Assembly: GCA_016617855.1 (NCBI GenBank)
Contig: JAECUM010092837.1
Span: forward strand, 268,003 to 332,002
DNA: 64,000 nt
From: Megalonaias nervosa
Lineage: Eukaryota > Mollusca > Bivalvia > Unionida > Unionidae
Reading direction: 5' to 3'
Made by a program: the position numbers and the translations under genes. Below are positions 11,443-24,700 of the stretch, piece after piece; the first letter of the stretch is position 1, and each line of letters opens with the position of its first letter. The notes beneath the pieces were generated by a model that was given only the letters and a program-made list of their open reading frames with translations, did no database searches and was not told the DNA's origin.

Positions 11443-13257
11443 TAGTGGTCCCTCTCTGTAAGGCCAACCCTTCTGCAGCAGGAAAGTGGCCTTATAAGAG
11501 AGGAAACCTTTCCTCAGAGAGAACACACAAACTGTGAGTAAAAACAATGCATAAAGTACAAAAAACTAATTTTTAAAAATCACATGTATGTCGTGGAATC
11601 GATATAGTAAATTTCATATTAATGTTATCTTTTAAACAATTATGAATAATCATCAATCACAAAAAACCATGCAAAACCTTGTCAATAAAATCAAGACAAA
11701 AACATCTGACTGTAACAATCATTCTCTGCCTGTTCCGTTTCCTCACCGATGGCAGAATGTGCAAAAGAACATTTCTGTCATCAAATTTCTTGGAAGTGAT
11801 CAAAGCACTCTCCCTTATTTTCTTCGAGTCAAATTGATTTCACTTTCCTTCAAAAGTATGGCATTTTACACTTTGTGCAACAACTTGTTCCTTCATCAGC
11901 AACTTTCAAACTAATTTCTAGCTCTTACACAAAATTCTGTTCACAAATGAAGTGAATTAGTCATCTGACGACTGGTTTTAGTCTGGTACACTTTCAAATA
12001 CATCTTATAATCTATAAGAGAGATGCTGCTATAGCTAACATACCATTTTTACTTCATGACCAGATGTAATGCAGACTTGTGAGATGAACAATAGCACCCC
12101 CCAGCCATTAGCTTTTGTCATCTTGGTTATTATCAGTGATCATAATAGCCAGTAATTACCAATGTGACAAAACCTGAGAGCTAAGGAACACACTGCAGTA
12201 AAGATAATCGGATTACTTAGAGTACCTCTTTGTAATAGCTTAATAATGGGTACTATTGGCATTTAGGAACAAATGCAGACCTGCCAACCCTGATGAGACC
12301 ATCTCAGTAAGGCAGTTGATATTTTTCCCTAAGTTTGACCAGCTTTCAGTAAGGTGTAACAAAATATAAACTGTTAATGTTAAGCTGGAAAATGTAAAGT
12401 TTGGTATTCGAAACATGCAGTGATGGCAAACATTATGTTAAACTGAAAAGTTTCTAAAGTACACGTAGACCTTATTTACCATTAATACAGTTCCATAAAC
12501 TTAAGTTCCAAACCCTATGCAGTTCAATGGCTTGTTGCTATCTCTTAACTCGACGTAATTCTTGGAATTTTGTTCTATTTCACATGATGATGGCAATCAT
12601 TATCTCCTGACACAAGATGTACTCAAACTGGCATATGATGTCCAATAAACATAATTGTGTCCATTCCTGCTTTTATTCACAAGAATCTGAATATTCCTTT
12701 TTATTCTTCAGTGTTGATTATTAACACTTTTTAAAAGGCTTGTTTTCTTTTTCATCTTCAATATTCATTGCCTGCTGGATGCCATTTTAAAAAAATCTAT
12801 AATCAACAGTTTGACCATGCAGACGCTTTGTATGAAAAAATATGTGCAGTTTAAAGCGTCTGAGGTACTAATGTAAAGTTAGTCTGGTTCCCTGACTAAT
12901 TCCACTAATTCTAATAAGAAGCCCAGATCCAGATCAGACATGGATGAACTAATTATCTGGATTTTTTGGCAATAATCATTTTTCCGTAGATTTTGCTTTT
13001 ATGCCTTAAGTCTGTATTTTAAGGGTCATTTTAATAAAACTTATGGCAAAATCGTAAGGGTTGGCAGGTCTGCAAATGTCAATGTGCTAAATTTAGAAAC
13101 CAACAAACATTCATGACATTTCTATTTCTTAACCACACTGTGTTCTTTCAGAAGGGGTACATTTACATTTTTGCACTAATATGCCAGTCCATGGCTGTGT
13201 TAGAGGGGTTGCCACCATAGAGGGGTACCTTTTTACACAAACTTGTTGGGACCACTG
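11443..13257. mobile_element. Tigger/pogo-like inverted-repeat element, non-autonomous
   Basis: The ends read tagtggtccctctctgtaag on the left and, reversed, cagtggtccc on the right; the right end is followed by TA, the target used by this superfamily. Subterminal wording (ggccttataagagagg) matches the element at 15276-17268, so they are related. No transposase frame is visible. The element holds an unrelated 797-bp insertion (12276-13072). The left terminal base and its TA appear mutated, so that border is accurate to a few bases. Confidence 0.6.
12276..13072. mobile_element. 797-bp inverted-repeat element nested in the Tigger-like element
   Basis: The 16-bp perfect terminal inverted repeats are cagacctgccaaccct and its complement, directly flanked on both sides by the 6-bp duplication caaatg (12270-12275 and 13073-13078). 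There is no coding capacity. The end sequence resembles the tgccaaccctgg found near 26,767 beside a hAT transposase fossil, which suggests a hAT-related non-autonomous element. A 6-bp duplication is short for hAT, which normally gives 8 bp, so another superfamily is possible. Confidence 0.75.
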
Positions 13258-15275
13258 TAATAAAAATGATAAAGTGTCAGTAAGCAAGATCTTATGCAAT
13301 AGTACCACTAGATAATTTCCACATCCTCTACTTAGTCATGTCACTAAGAATACCATGTTTTCAAAACAAATCTCAAATAGTTGTAAGATACTAAGGGACA
13401 ACCAATGCAACAAAAGACCACACCTAACCTTGATACACAAGCATACCAACATTTATGTTTATAATCAAGTGTGCCAGGACCCAAGTAGTTCTACCCATGG
13501 ACTCACATCCAGTATGTTCTTGGTGAACACTGAATACAGTTGACCAACTCTGGCTGCAATAAAAGGACTAGGTCAAAGAAAACTAGATAAAATATGGGAC
13601 TCCTACTCCAGGTAGGTATGAAAGGAGAAGTTGCATCCAATAGCATAATAAAATGGGGCGTGGGCCTGATATCACTCAACAGTCTTACATAACTGTTGTC
13701 CATTTCACTAAGCAGGCTTATGTAGTATTGCAAGAATGCATCTCATGTGAACAGTCTCCCATACTTTACAGCACGTTGATTTTACCTAGCTTACTATATC
13801 CTGATAAAACATGTTACTAAAGATGATGCCATAATTAATATGAAGTCTCTTAAAAGTCATCCAAGATCCTGATGATAATAAAACCAACAGATCATAAATA
13901 TGACTTTATTGCAACTTCCCACTGCCAGTGGCGAGTAGCACCCTCCAATATACCCATTAAGTTTCTTGTCTGTAAACACAACTGCATCAGAGCAACTAAG
14001 ATGAATGCAACAAAGAGTCCCTCAATGAGACTGGAAATCAACTGGCAAAAAGAATTTCTAGGAATCAACAAAACCCATTTTTTAAAATTAAATGCTGAAT
14101 GTTAACACCACCTCTAATATTCGTAAACTATAACAAGATTGCCAGGTGTATAAAAATTCCAAATTTTAGGCATATGTAAAGGTAAATGTTATGCAGATGT
14201 TTTGTGCAAAAGGTGTTTATCTTCTATTGATCAATGCAACCATGACTGTTTAATGTTTTGAAGCCAAAATCATTATTTTACTTCCTTACCACAAGTGCAA
14301 GCTATCCATAGTTTGGTCTAGGGATATTATATACAATTTGTGTTACTGTGTGCAATTAATTTCTATTCTTTCACTCACAGTGACACAGACATTTTACCTT
14401 TTGACCCCAAATTCAACAGGCTTCCATCCTACCCAAATAACAAACCAGCCACAAAATATGGTAAATATAGATTGTGGAGAAGTTAAGCTGTGATGTAGCA
14501 CTAATCTTACTGTATCAAAACCATTTTTCTTCTTTCAGTCATAATGACCTTGAACACTGACCTTTGATTCTGAAATTGATAGGGTTCTTCCTTACCCCAA
14601 GCACAAGCTATCCAAAAAGTTAAGGTACATGCTCTTGAACAGAAATTATTGTGCAGAATAAAGTTCAGACAGATGGACAGACAGGGTCATAACATAATAT
14701 ACTCAGCCAGTTTGGTGGACATACAATAAATGGGGAAATACTTTCAATCTATTCTTTTTGTAAGACATTTTGATTTAGACAGAGCATTAATAATGCAACA
14801 TACAAATGACAAGCATCTCAAAGAGTTGCAAAACAGCTTACATATGACAGATTCAACTAATTTTCAATACTTAATTATGTGGTATTTTAAATTAAGTTTC
14901 ATTTCAGCTTATTCTCCACAGAAACAATTAGTGTCAAAATTCTTGCCACACCTGATACAAATTTCTTTTTTATTATAACCATTGATTGATCTTAACCTGC
15001 CAATAATATTTATACACAATATAAAATTTAGAAAATCAATAACTTTCATAATTTTTTTTTTTTACGATATATAAATGTTAAACTATGGCTGACAATCTTA
15101 AACAGTGATACTTACTTTTATAGGCAACATACAATGAACATGATGCATTCATCAGTGCTGTAATTAATTAAATTACTATCTTCTTTGTCAGTACCAGTTG
15201 TAACTGATTTTATTTAGTGTCTGAAAATTAGGATCAGAAATAACACTGCTGACCATGACTGTCCAAAAACAAATA
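13258..15275. other. Gene-free intronic DNA
   Basis: It contains single diverged copies (near 14,290 and 14,590) of the ~130-bp repeat seen at 10.1-10.9 kb. No exon is seen. Confidence 0.45.
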
Positions 15276-17268
15276 CAGTAGTCCCCCTCTTGAACGGCCC
15301 CCTGACCAGCGGCCACCCGCTCCTTACAGCCAGAATCCGATGGCACCGACGAATTTGTGTTCAAAAGTACCCCTCACGAAAGGCCACCCCACTAACGCGA
15401 CCAGCGGTAAGCATATTAGTGCAAAAATATAAAATTTACCCCTTAAAGCGGCCACATTTTATTTTGTAATATGTATCCAGAACCAATTTTATTCATAACG
15501 TGTATTAAGTAATCCGATTTCTGTTTCCCGATGTCAGGTTTTCGTTCCTGAAAGAAGTGTTGACTAAAGTACATGTACCACTAAGGTTAATATTATATCA
15601 TTTATGCCTCATGAGAAGTCACATTTATTCCGTAAAGCCAAGAAAGACTCAAATTTTAATCCATACAAAAAGGTAACTTCACGTATTCCGATTAGCCTTA
15701 CTGCTGTGTTATCATGAGATGTCCGTTTTAGTCACTCTGATAATTGTTAAGATTACAGTTACTGAACAGTAGTGATGTGATGTGATGTGATTATGATTTT
15801 TAACGTAGCTTTAACAATTTTTCAGTCATATCACTACGATGTCTGCAGTGTGGCAGTTTATAGTGATGTCTAGCACTGGGGCGTCATGCCGCAGACATGT
15901 AGCATGATGTCCCACCCAGTCACATTATCCTGACACCAGGCCGACCAGTCCTAACACTAACCTCTTAATGCTGAGCGCCAAGCGAGGCAGCTGTTAGTAC
16001 CATTTTTGTAAGTCTTTGGTATGACTCGACCGGGGATCGAACCCACGACCTCCCGCATCCGAGGCGGACGCTCTAACCACTAGGCCACCGGAGCGGTCTG
16101 AACAGTAGTAACAGCTGAGAAGTGGTGGTATTGGTGTACAATACACAAGTCAGCAGGAAAATGGTTTGATAGCCTTTATGGCTTCCCTTAGTAAGATGTT
16201 GAACTTGTTCATTTTCATAGTTAGTGGCTTTTACTACCGACAATAGTCAAGATTACAAATTCTAACGGCAGCGAGGTGCTATTGTTCAGATCAAATCTGC
16301 GTACATATCGAAGTCGTTTTGGCTTCTCTCACTTAGTGTAAAGAAATGTAAACACAAATAGGGTACCAGACTGCGACTAATGAATCACGTGACAAAATCA
16401 CTGCCTTTAAAAAAACACATGGCATTTTGTTTAAATGCAGAAAAGTTGTTTTATCAGTCTTGTAGTTGGCAACACTAATGATTACAACCGGACGTAATTG
16501 TCAAGATCATAACTGGGTCAGCATAGGCTAAAAATAGATTTTTGCAGACACACAAACAGAGAACTTAGCCTTGAACAAACCAGGGTACCAGACAAAGACC
16601 GAAAAATCACGTGACAACACATTCCTTTACGAAGAAGGCATTTCGTCCGCTCTGCAAAAGTTTCGTCTGCATAATTAAATCGCATACAGTTAGCAACATC
16701 CGAATAAATCATTACAAAACATTAACATGTCATCACGTAAATGGAGACAATTATTTTAGAAAAAAGTCGGTTATTCTACTCGACATCGGGTGAAGTGGGG
16801 AGGGGGAACTTGCCGAAAAAACTCAAAAGGCTCAGATAAAACAATTTTATGTTGAAAAGACTCGAATAAACAACATCGTAACCGATAAGGAGGTTATTCA
16901 GCAGCAGTGGGAAAATGGAGCAAATGGAAAGAGAATTATGTATGTACCAAGATTTAAATAACGTTTTTGAATGGTTCTGCAATGTGCATGACAACAACAC
17001 CTGCTCGCATATCACGCTTACGCAAGAATAAGAACTATTAATGCATATTCAGTTGAAATAAGCATATTAGTATAACAAGAAGAACCTTTTAATAATTAAT
17101 GTTACTTTTAAAAGAAGATATTAAATACTTTGAACAATGTAGCTTTCTTACTGCGTACATTACATATACTTCTCTCAAAAAATTTATTCTCCCTCTGGAA
17201 AGGCCAACTGTCTTATAAGGCCACTTTCCCAGTGCAGAAGGGGTGGCCGTATAAGAGGGGGACTACTG
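15276..17268. mobile_element. Tigger/pogo-like inverted-repeat element with SINE insertion
   Basis: Terminal inverted repeats are cagtagtccccctcttgaac on the left and the complement of cagtagtccccctcttatac on the right, flanked by TA and CA (one mutated target base). The CAGTAGTCCCCC start is typical of Tigger/pogo ends. It is about 1.99 kb, with no transposase frame. A 324-bp SINE sits inside at 15774-16097. The element lies in intron 4 of the GON4L-like gene. Confidence 0.75.
15774..16097 (-). mobile_element. tRNA-derived SINE, copy 2, with 12-bp target duplication
   Basis: This is the better preserved copy of the SINE at 6765-7063. On the minus strand the head reads gctccggtggcctagtggtt (A box) and later gggttcgatccc, a near-consensus B box; the tail is a short tcacatca repeat. 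Exact 12-bp target duplications, ctgaacagtagt, lie at 15762-15773 and 16098-16109. The head folds like a tRNA in part, but it is part of the SINE and not a tRNA gene. Confidence 0.9.
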
Positions 17269-17445
17269 CACATAAAAAACTGTTGAGAGAAGAATTAGGG
17301 GTGTCCAGAAATATAAAGTCGATAGAGTGTTGTAATTAACGCCCTTATGATAGGAGATATCTGGACATAAAAAAACTTGAACTTCTTTTAGACTGACACT
17401 ATAATCTGTTCATCTATACTGCTGCATATCCCTATGATAATGTAC

Positions 17446-17577
17446 CTTATCCTGATCCTCTTCCGGGTTGTACTCCTCATCCTCCTCATCTTCCTCCTCA
17501 GAAAATGTCAACTCTAAAAACCCTGGGGCATCTTTCTTTTTCTTTTTAAGTGGAGACATAGTCCAGGGATGAAGTAC
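17446..17577 (-). CDS. GON4L: GON4L-like gene, exon 4
   Basis: A 132-bp phase-0 exon of 44 codons, acceptor atttcag before 17577, donor gtacatt below 17446. The product starts VLHPWTMSPLKKKKKDAP, then GFLELTFSEEEDEEDEEYN and an acidic PEEDQDK end. In GON4L proteins the EPKMTRSK block is followed by a WxxSPxKK block and an acidic SDEEYxPD-type stretch; the order here, exon 3 then exon 4, matches that. The highly acidic tail is probably disordered and nuclear. Confidence 0.8.
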
Positions 17578-19950
17578 CTGAAATGAATTATTCACTTCAC
17601 TATCGCATGGCATTTTTCATTATTTATAAAAGGTTATACACTTACAGTCACCATCTACTGACATTTTGCAAATATATTTATAAAGATCGTCAACTTGCCA
17701 GCTGAATTCTGAACATCTACCAGAGGGACTTATTTCATGAGAAACACAAATCCTCCCAAGATGCTATTTATATCCCCATGTGTGCAGATACATTCCGATA
17801 GGTCATGTTAGTGCATCCATCAGTTTTTGTCAAACCAACACATTTTTTTGTAACCCAAACTGTATCTATACTGATTGATAGAAAATAATATTACTGACAT
17901 CATTTAAGAGGACTAGTTGATGACAACAAAGGATTTGAATCCTGAATGCAGTTTCAAGGTCAGAAGGGTCAAAGATCAAGTTTTCCAAAAGAAAATGGAA
18001 TCCTCATTGTAAGCTTAATTTCCTACATACGAACTGAGGAAGGATGGTCTTATCTGGTATGATGTTTTAGTAGATGGCAATAAAGCTTTTAAATTCTGAA
18101 TGCAAAATAGCAGGGATAGAGGTAACATTTTATGAAGTGGAATGTTGCTTTAAGAGCATCAGTAGATAACAATGAAGGTTTTGAATTCTGAATGCAACCT
18201 AGTAGGAATGTGGGGTAAAATTGTTAAAAGTGCACATCCTTCAGATGGCTTCTATCACAAGTTTTATTTAATCAAATGAGAATTACAGCACACCACAATG
18301 AGCAAAATGTCATGCAAAAAGAATCTTCACCCTCATCCAATGCCTGTATTCAGGATTAAAAAAATACATTGTCATCTACTTGTATTCTTGCAAGAACATA
18401 GCAAATATGATCATCCTCCCTCCATTGGTGCAGATGGACTGCAGGTTACAAAGTTCATATTACCAATAAGTGCGATCTTTAATCCCCAACATTCTTCCAC
18501 CTGGGACTGTATTCAGTATCTCAAACCTTTGTTGCCATCACAAAACATACTGATAATTATGACCACTCTCCGTTACTTTGTGAAGATGGAGTTCAGGTTA
18601 CAAGTAAACAGATGAACATGACCACTTCAAACATATCTGCAAAAGTATCAATATATTAACATATTAATTAATTTATCAAACAGTCATTTAAAGAAGAAAA
18701 TTACATCACAGTAATCTAATTTACCAGGACTGCTTTTGGATACATCAAAATTTAACACCTCGTATTGCTTCAATACATCAAAATGTAACGCCTCACAATT
18801 AAATAAATTATGTCCAGATATTACTTTTATTCTAATTGAATTAGTGTAGCTTGTCTGCTTTTGTACATGAGACTCCAATTCTTTTTCAAGCAATTTTTCT
18901 CAAGATACCATTCCTTAAAATGTCTTACTTTACATGCAGCCTTTAATCAAAAAGAAAAATCAAACAGCGAACAAAAATTTAACCCAAAAATTCATACCTT
19001 ATTCCTACAGCTTCAAAGATCTATACTTTAAAAATATTTACAATGTTTACATCCATATGTACTTCATTCAGTTTAAAACCCAAGAAAAATGTACATGATG
19101 CAAAATTGGACACCTTTACATAAAAATGATGTGTTCTTCTTCTCAAGTGAAGGATGTCTGCATTCCTACCAAAGAAAGATTACACTTTTCTCTACAAGTG
19201 TATGTACACTTCCTATGGACTTCATTAGGCAACAAGGTTTGTGATCTACATGGCTTCTATATGCATTGAAATTATAATTCAAAAGCATTTTAAGGCCATA
19301 GGTTTCTTAATTCTTGGCAATTAGTTCTGCAAGTGTTTCATCAGAAAAGCTCTATGGGGTATTTTTGTTTTAAAAGTTAAAAATACATATTTCAAATTTG
19401 TGAGATATGGCAATGAATATATTAAAAAAAGCATAAAAAAATGCACATTATATATGATAAAATATAAATGACTGATGTTTCAGAACTATCAACTTGGCGA
19501 TATTAGCAAATAACAAACTATATTTCGCCAAATATATCAAACTTACTTCCAAACATTAATGAATTTCAAATGTTGCAAAGGTTCCAGAAACAATTTTCTG
19601 CAAATAATTTATAAACTTAGACATGAATTTTGCAATATTCTAACTGGAACAAAATTAATAAGAAAACAGGTGATCCAGGTAAGCCTAAAACCAATCATCT
19701 GGTTTACATAACTCAACTGCTGACCATTTCACTAAGCAGGTTTATGTAGTATTGAAAGAATACATGCAAACTATCTCCCAAGCCTTCTTTATCGCTGATT
19801 GTATCTACTTTACTCTATCCTGATGGAAACTTCTTTCTAATGATAAAGGTATCAGCATATGTAACATACATAGTCTCTTGCCCATAATTAAAGACATCCA
19901 AAATCTTTAAAAACCCTTTTACCAAGTTAAATAGGATGTGACATTTGTCT
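17578..19950. other. Gene-free part of intron 3
   Basis: Repeated phrases (gaattctgaatgcaa, several times between 17,930 and 18,200) point to a degenerate repeat of about 110-200 bp. Nothing else is recognised. Confidence 0.45.
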
Positions 19951-21300
19951 CCAGATCTGGAAAGGCATCAAGTTCTCCCAATCAGATGCAATGTAACTCA
20001 TTAATATGCAAATTTCACTTATTACAAAATCTGTCAATGATGATGATAATATAAGCTTATTTACCAAGGTGGAGCATAATCCCACTGGAATTCCAGTGAT
20101 AACAAACTTAACCTATCAGATACAAGAATACCACATTAATATGCATTGATTGTACTTGTAACTAAACTCATCCAACATCTTGATAACAAAAGTCTATTTA
20201 CCAAATTTGATAAAAATATGATCAGAAATAAGAGTTGCCAAAGTGTTGACAAGCTCAGCCAATAACACACAAGATCACCTCATTCATATGCATGGATCTT
20301 GCTCATTATAGAAATCATACAAGATCTTGATATAAACATATATTCCAAGTTTGATTAAAGTTGGATCAGAAATATGGACTCCAGAGCAGTAACAAGATCA
20401 GCCAATGAGATACAAGGCTACCTCTTCAATATGTGTAAATCTCTCTCATTATCAAATTAATCCAATATCTTGATGATATAAATCCATTATTTCAAGCTTG
20501 ACAAAAACTGGGTAAGACGTATTGCTTCCAGAGTGATAAACATGGTTCTTAACAGCCCTAGCCTTTTTTTCAAGGACTTTTCAAGGAATTTTCAAGAAAT
20601 CCAAACATCTTCATGGAGTATTTGATCGTAAGGAAATTGTATATTTTTCATATCTTGTTTTGTTTACTACCAGTCTGTTACCATTTGATCCAAGAATTGT
20701 AACTGCAATTATTTTTCCTGACAATAAGTCAATTCTAAAACTGCTTAATTTAAAATTTATACATGTTATTTAGTTTTAACATTTTGTATTCCATCATATA
20801 AATTCAGGACCTTATGCAAATTAAAACAAAATATATTAAGGATTTTTCAAGAATAAAACTAACTTTTTCAAAGCTAAGATTTTTCATTGCAACCCCTTCA
20901 AGTTCAAAGATTTTTAAAAGTTTAACAAACTATGAAAAAAACTATAACAATAAATGTGCTCATCTTGCTCATTATAAAACTTAACCAGGATCTTGATGAT
21001 ACAACTAAATCTTCCAAATTTTATAAAAATTAGATTAGAAATATGGCCTACATTCAGCCAATCAGATGCATGATCACCTTAATATGCATGGATCTACAAG
21101 ATCTTAATAACATAGGCATATATTACAAACACTGGATCATAAATGTTGCCTCTAGAGTAGTAACATGGTCAGCCAATCAGATGTAAGACTGCCTCATTAA
21201 TATGTCTGGATCTCACTCATTATCAAACTCACCTAAGATTTTGATGTTAAGCCCATAATCCAAGTCTGATTGAAATCTGATCAGAAATATGGACTTTTTT
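19951..21300. repeat. Field of degenerate ~165-bp repeats in intron 3
   Basis: The unit contains gccaatcagatgcaagatca, a ctcattaatatgcatggat block, a tctcactcattatcaaac block, ccaagatcttgatgat and a tggatcagaaatatgga block. Clear copies start near 19,975, 20,085, 20,250, 20,395, 21,055 and 21,170, interrupted near 20,520-20,930 by other sequence. It is a tandem or satellite-like field in a very long intron. Confidence 0.7.
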
Positions 21301-21630
21301 TATAATAGAAATATGACAGATGACTGAAAATACATCATGGACACTGGGAAACACCATAACCTTACTTGGCCTTACAGCCAGATGTGCTAATAATGACAAC
21401 TGAGACTCAAAATGGCACTGGGAGGATGTAATGTTAACTACCAATGTACCAATGTACGAATCCCTCTATCACAAAAATGTCAGGAACATTCCCGAAAGGA
21501 TAAGGATGTAGGGATGGGGTGGGAAGAATGGAAAACAAATTAACTGAACTGTGAGGGTGGTTGTGTGTTCTAATCCTTCAAGCCTAAAAGACTCTAATAA
21601 ACTATATTTCTGGAACAGACTAAAGCTTAC

Positions 21631-21789
21631 ATTTTTCTCATTTTCCATGACCTCTCTAACTTTTGACCTTGTCATCTTGGGTTCATACTCTGCTGAAGGA
21701 AGCTCATTTAAACTTGCTTCTTGATTGGCTAGCTCCTCCCTCAAGGTATTCCTCACCATGGTGATGACATGCTCATTGGTTAACACTCG
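21631..21789 (-). CDS. GON4L: GON4L-like gene, exon 3
   Basis: A 159-bp phase-0 exon of 53 codons, acceptor ctttcag before 21789, donor gtaagct below 21631. It begins RVLTNEHVITMVRNTLREEL and later has EYEPKMTRSKVREVMENE. These two blocks, TNEHV..M and EPKMTRSK..EV, are the part of the protein that I recognise most securely as GON-4-like. In mammals GON4L is a nuclear corepressor-associated protein with C-terminal PAH-like and SANT-like domains (established for the family, not seen here). An open frame continuing past the donor is intron read-through. Confidence 0.85.
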
Positions 21790-24700
21790 CTGAAAGAACA
21801 AGATGCATTTAGGACAAAAAGTAATGTGTTATCTTAAAGGTCACTGGCCATACCCCAACATTTTTTTTTTTACATCAGATTTGCATTACATGATTAAAAT
21901 TAGTTATACTTGTACAAAAAGAAGAAAACAATTATCAAGTGTAATGAAGAAATAATAATTTAATTACTCCAAATAGAAATATACAATGCTGTTACTTCCC
22001 TTTAGCTACGATTTACCACCTATAGAGGATGCCAGCCGGAAAAGACGTACATTTATCCCCACAAGATGAAGTACATGCTTCTTGTTGTCGAAAAATAAAT
22101 CACTATAAACTATGGAAAGGGAACATTTAGATGAAACTACTGAAAACTAATTTACTGTTCAGCCTTATATCGATATGCGTGCATGACGCACTAGATTCTG
22201 TCACTTTCAAAACTGTTCCATTGTTTCAATTTCTTTTGAAAATTTCCATGAATACAGGTAAAAAGGAATCAATGTTGGCTTCCCTATGTCGGCTGATTTC
22301 ATAAAAAAAAAAAAAGGAATCAGCACACTTAAAAGAATCCAAAACAACCAAACTTGGCTTCATTATGTCAGCCGACTTCGTAAGAAAAAATCGGCACACT
22401 TAAAAGATACCAAAGTCATTTTCCGGGGTTGGTTTGCTTTGTAATAAAATAAGTTTTGTATTTGATATCCTGTCGGTACGTTTAAGCAAGGAGTTTATTG
22501 CTTGCTGTGTTTATTCATCACCCGGTCTTCTATTTGTTTGCCATATGTAATCATAATTGATGTTTGCAGGGCAAATAGTCTACACAACAATAACGTACCT
22601 TAATAATACTTTTGTAACCCGTGCTAGTGAAAAGATTATCATTTGCACTCACAGTGGATGTATTTTAAAATAATGATTTTTATTTGTGAGATACCGTCAT
22701 ATAGTTAACCTGGATACGATACAATCTTGATCAGTTTGCACCTTGTAACTTATCATGCGTGAATGGCAGGTGCCTTCAACCAATCAGGTGATATTTTCAT
22801 CCTGTTTGCGATTTTGTTATTTGACATAAGCGATACACACTACAGTAAGGATGCATACACAAGCTGGCATCCGCTACATATACGGAGTTCGTGGATATAT
22901 TTTTTTCTTTCATAAATTTCGCATGATGAAAAAAGAAGGAATAAATATAACAATGCAAAGTTAGTTTCTTTCATTTTATTTTCAAATAAGTGTATGTTTA
23001 TATTTTGTACCGTGCAGGGTGGGTAGGTGGGTGGCACAAATTCAACACAAAACTGTTTCCTTTCTGATTTGTATGGAATAATGGCACATATATGATTGAC
23101 GATATTGACTAGTAATGACAAGCTTTTAATTTACGCGCACACACACTAAGCCAACTTGAAAAATAAAAACAATAAAATTAACTGGTAAGAGCTTCATATT
23201 GCAGCAACTAAACATTGACAAAATGCTCAACATTATTCTCTCTCTCTCTCTCTCTCATATGTAATCCAGTGTGTATTATATGCAGCAGTGTTAAAACCTG
23301 AAGCCAAAAATTAAATATATTTGTTATATTATCTCTTAGAAAAATGTATACGCATTCTGTAGAATATTATTTTATAAATCAGTAGTGATAATTTGACCGG
23401 AAGACTTAAATTGAGAATGTCGTTGTGCAGATGCATATATTTTTTTAGCATAAAAAATGTATATAAATATTTTAATTAGAATGAGCAAGATATGTCAGTT
23501 TGTGTTTTCTCTCATATATATGTACATTACGAAGTATTTTCTTTGAAAGAATATCAATATAGTTTGTTTAAATTTAGTTTTTTTCCTAAAACCTATCTTA
23601 CATAGTATCTACTTCTTGTATGAAAAAATAGAACTTGTTCAAACTATTGTTAAGTTGGGACAAATTGTCTTTCGAGTTGAGCCAAATTGTCTTTGGGTCA
23701 AATTGACTATAATATGGCATAAATGATACAACTTTCCCATCCCTCACCCTATTCAATCTCACAGCTTGAATCCACTTTTTTTCTGGTAAAAAAAGTCTTT
23801 CAGAAAAAGAAAGAACCCTTTTTCCCATCATCACTCTTTTGGTTACATCCATATGCAACACAGTGCACCATATTTGCTGCGCAAAAGCATGATCATAAGG
23901 TATATCACACAGACATTTACATGATATTAAATGCTTGAATGGCTAGGTTGAATAGCAGGTACAAATGTACATCATATCTGTTTTTGGCACATGGATACTA
24001 CCGATTGTTTATGGAGATTGCCAAATAATTTTTTCATTTAAAATAGCGGATTTTTAAGTCTAATTAACATTTTTATGGTGTGCATACATAACAAATGCGT
24101 TTTGTTTATGACAATAATAATATCACACGTTTGTACAATATAGATGGTCAGTGACCTTTAACATATTAAAGTAATATATTATCCTAACGTATTTATCACA
24201 ATGTTGAATGCCTAATATGTGTAATGGTTGGTTGCCATTTTAACAGCACATCCAACACATTACTGATTATAGGGCATGGGCCACAACTGTGTTAAAATAC
24301 TGAGACAAAAATGAACTGAGATAAATCATGATGTAAAAGAGTGTTTCTTTTATCTGCTAAAGATTCAATGGTTTAATATTCATGAGCTGAAGATTCAATC
24401 ACTTAATCTAGTTACCGTTTGGTTCATGTAATTCCCAACTAAAACTGACAGTGAACTTCTATAAATTGCTGTCCAATTTTATGTTTTTGGAGCCATTATG
24501 CATAAATAGTATGACTAAATCAAACTCTGTTCAGACTAACTATTAAAAGATAAATGAATACACATTAATCAGATTTCTTTTAAAATGACACTCACTGGAT
24601 TTATATAAAATGAACATGTCATCTCTTTTTACTGTAGTGAACTACAGTATTGCACTTTGACAGTGTGATTGCAGATTTTCTGTAAATTCTTTTCCATTGT

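Noticed and set aside
17410..17613. Independent small protein starting with Met at 17613
   Set aside because: It is exon 4 of the GON4L-like gene with intron sequence read through on both sides.
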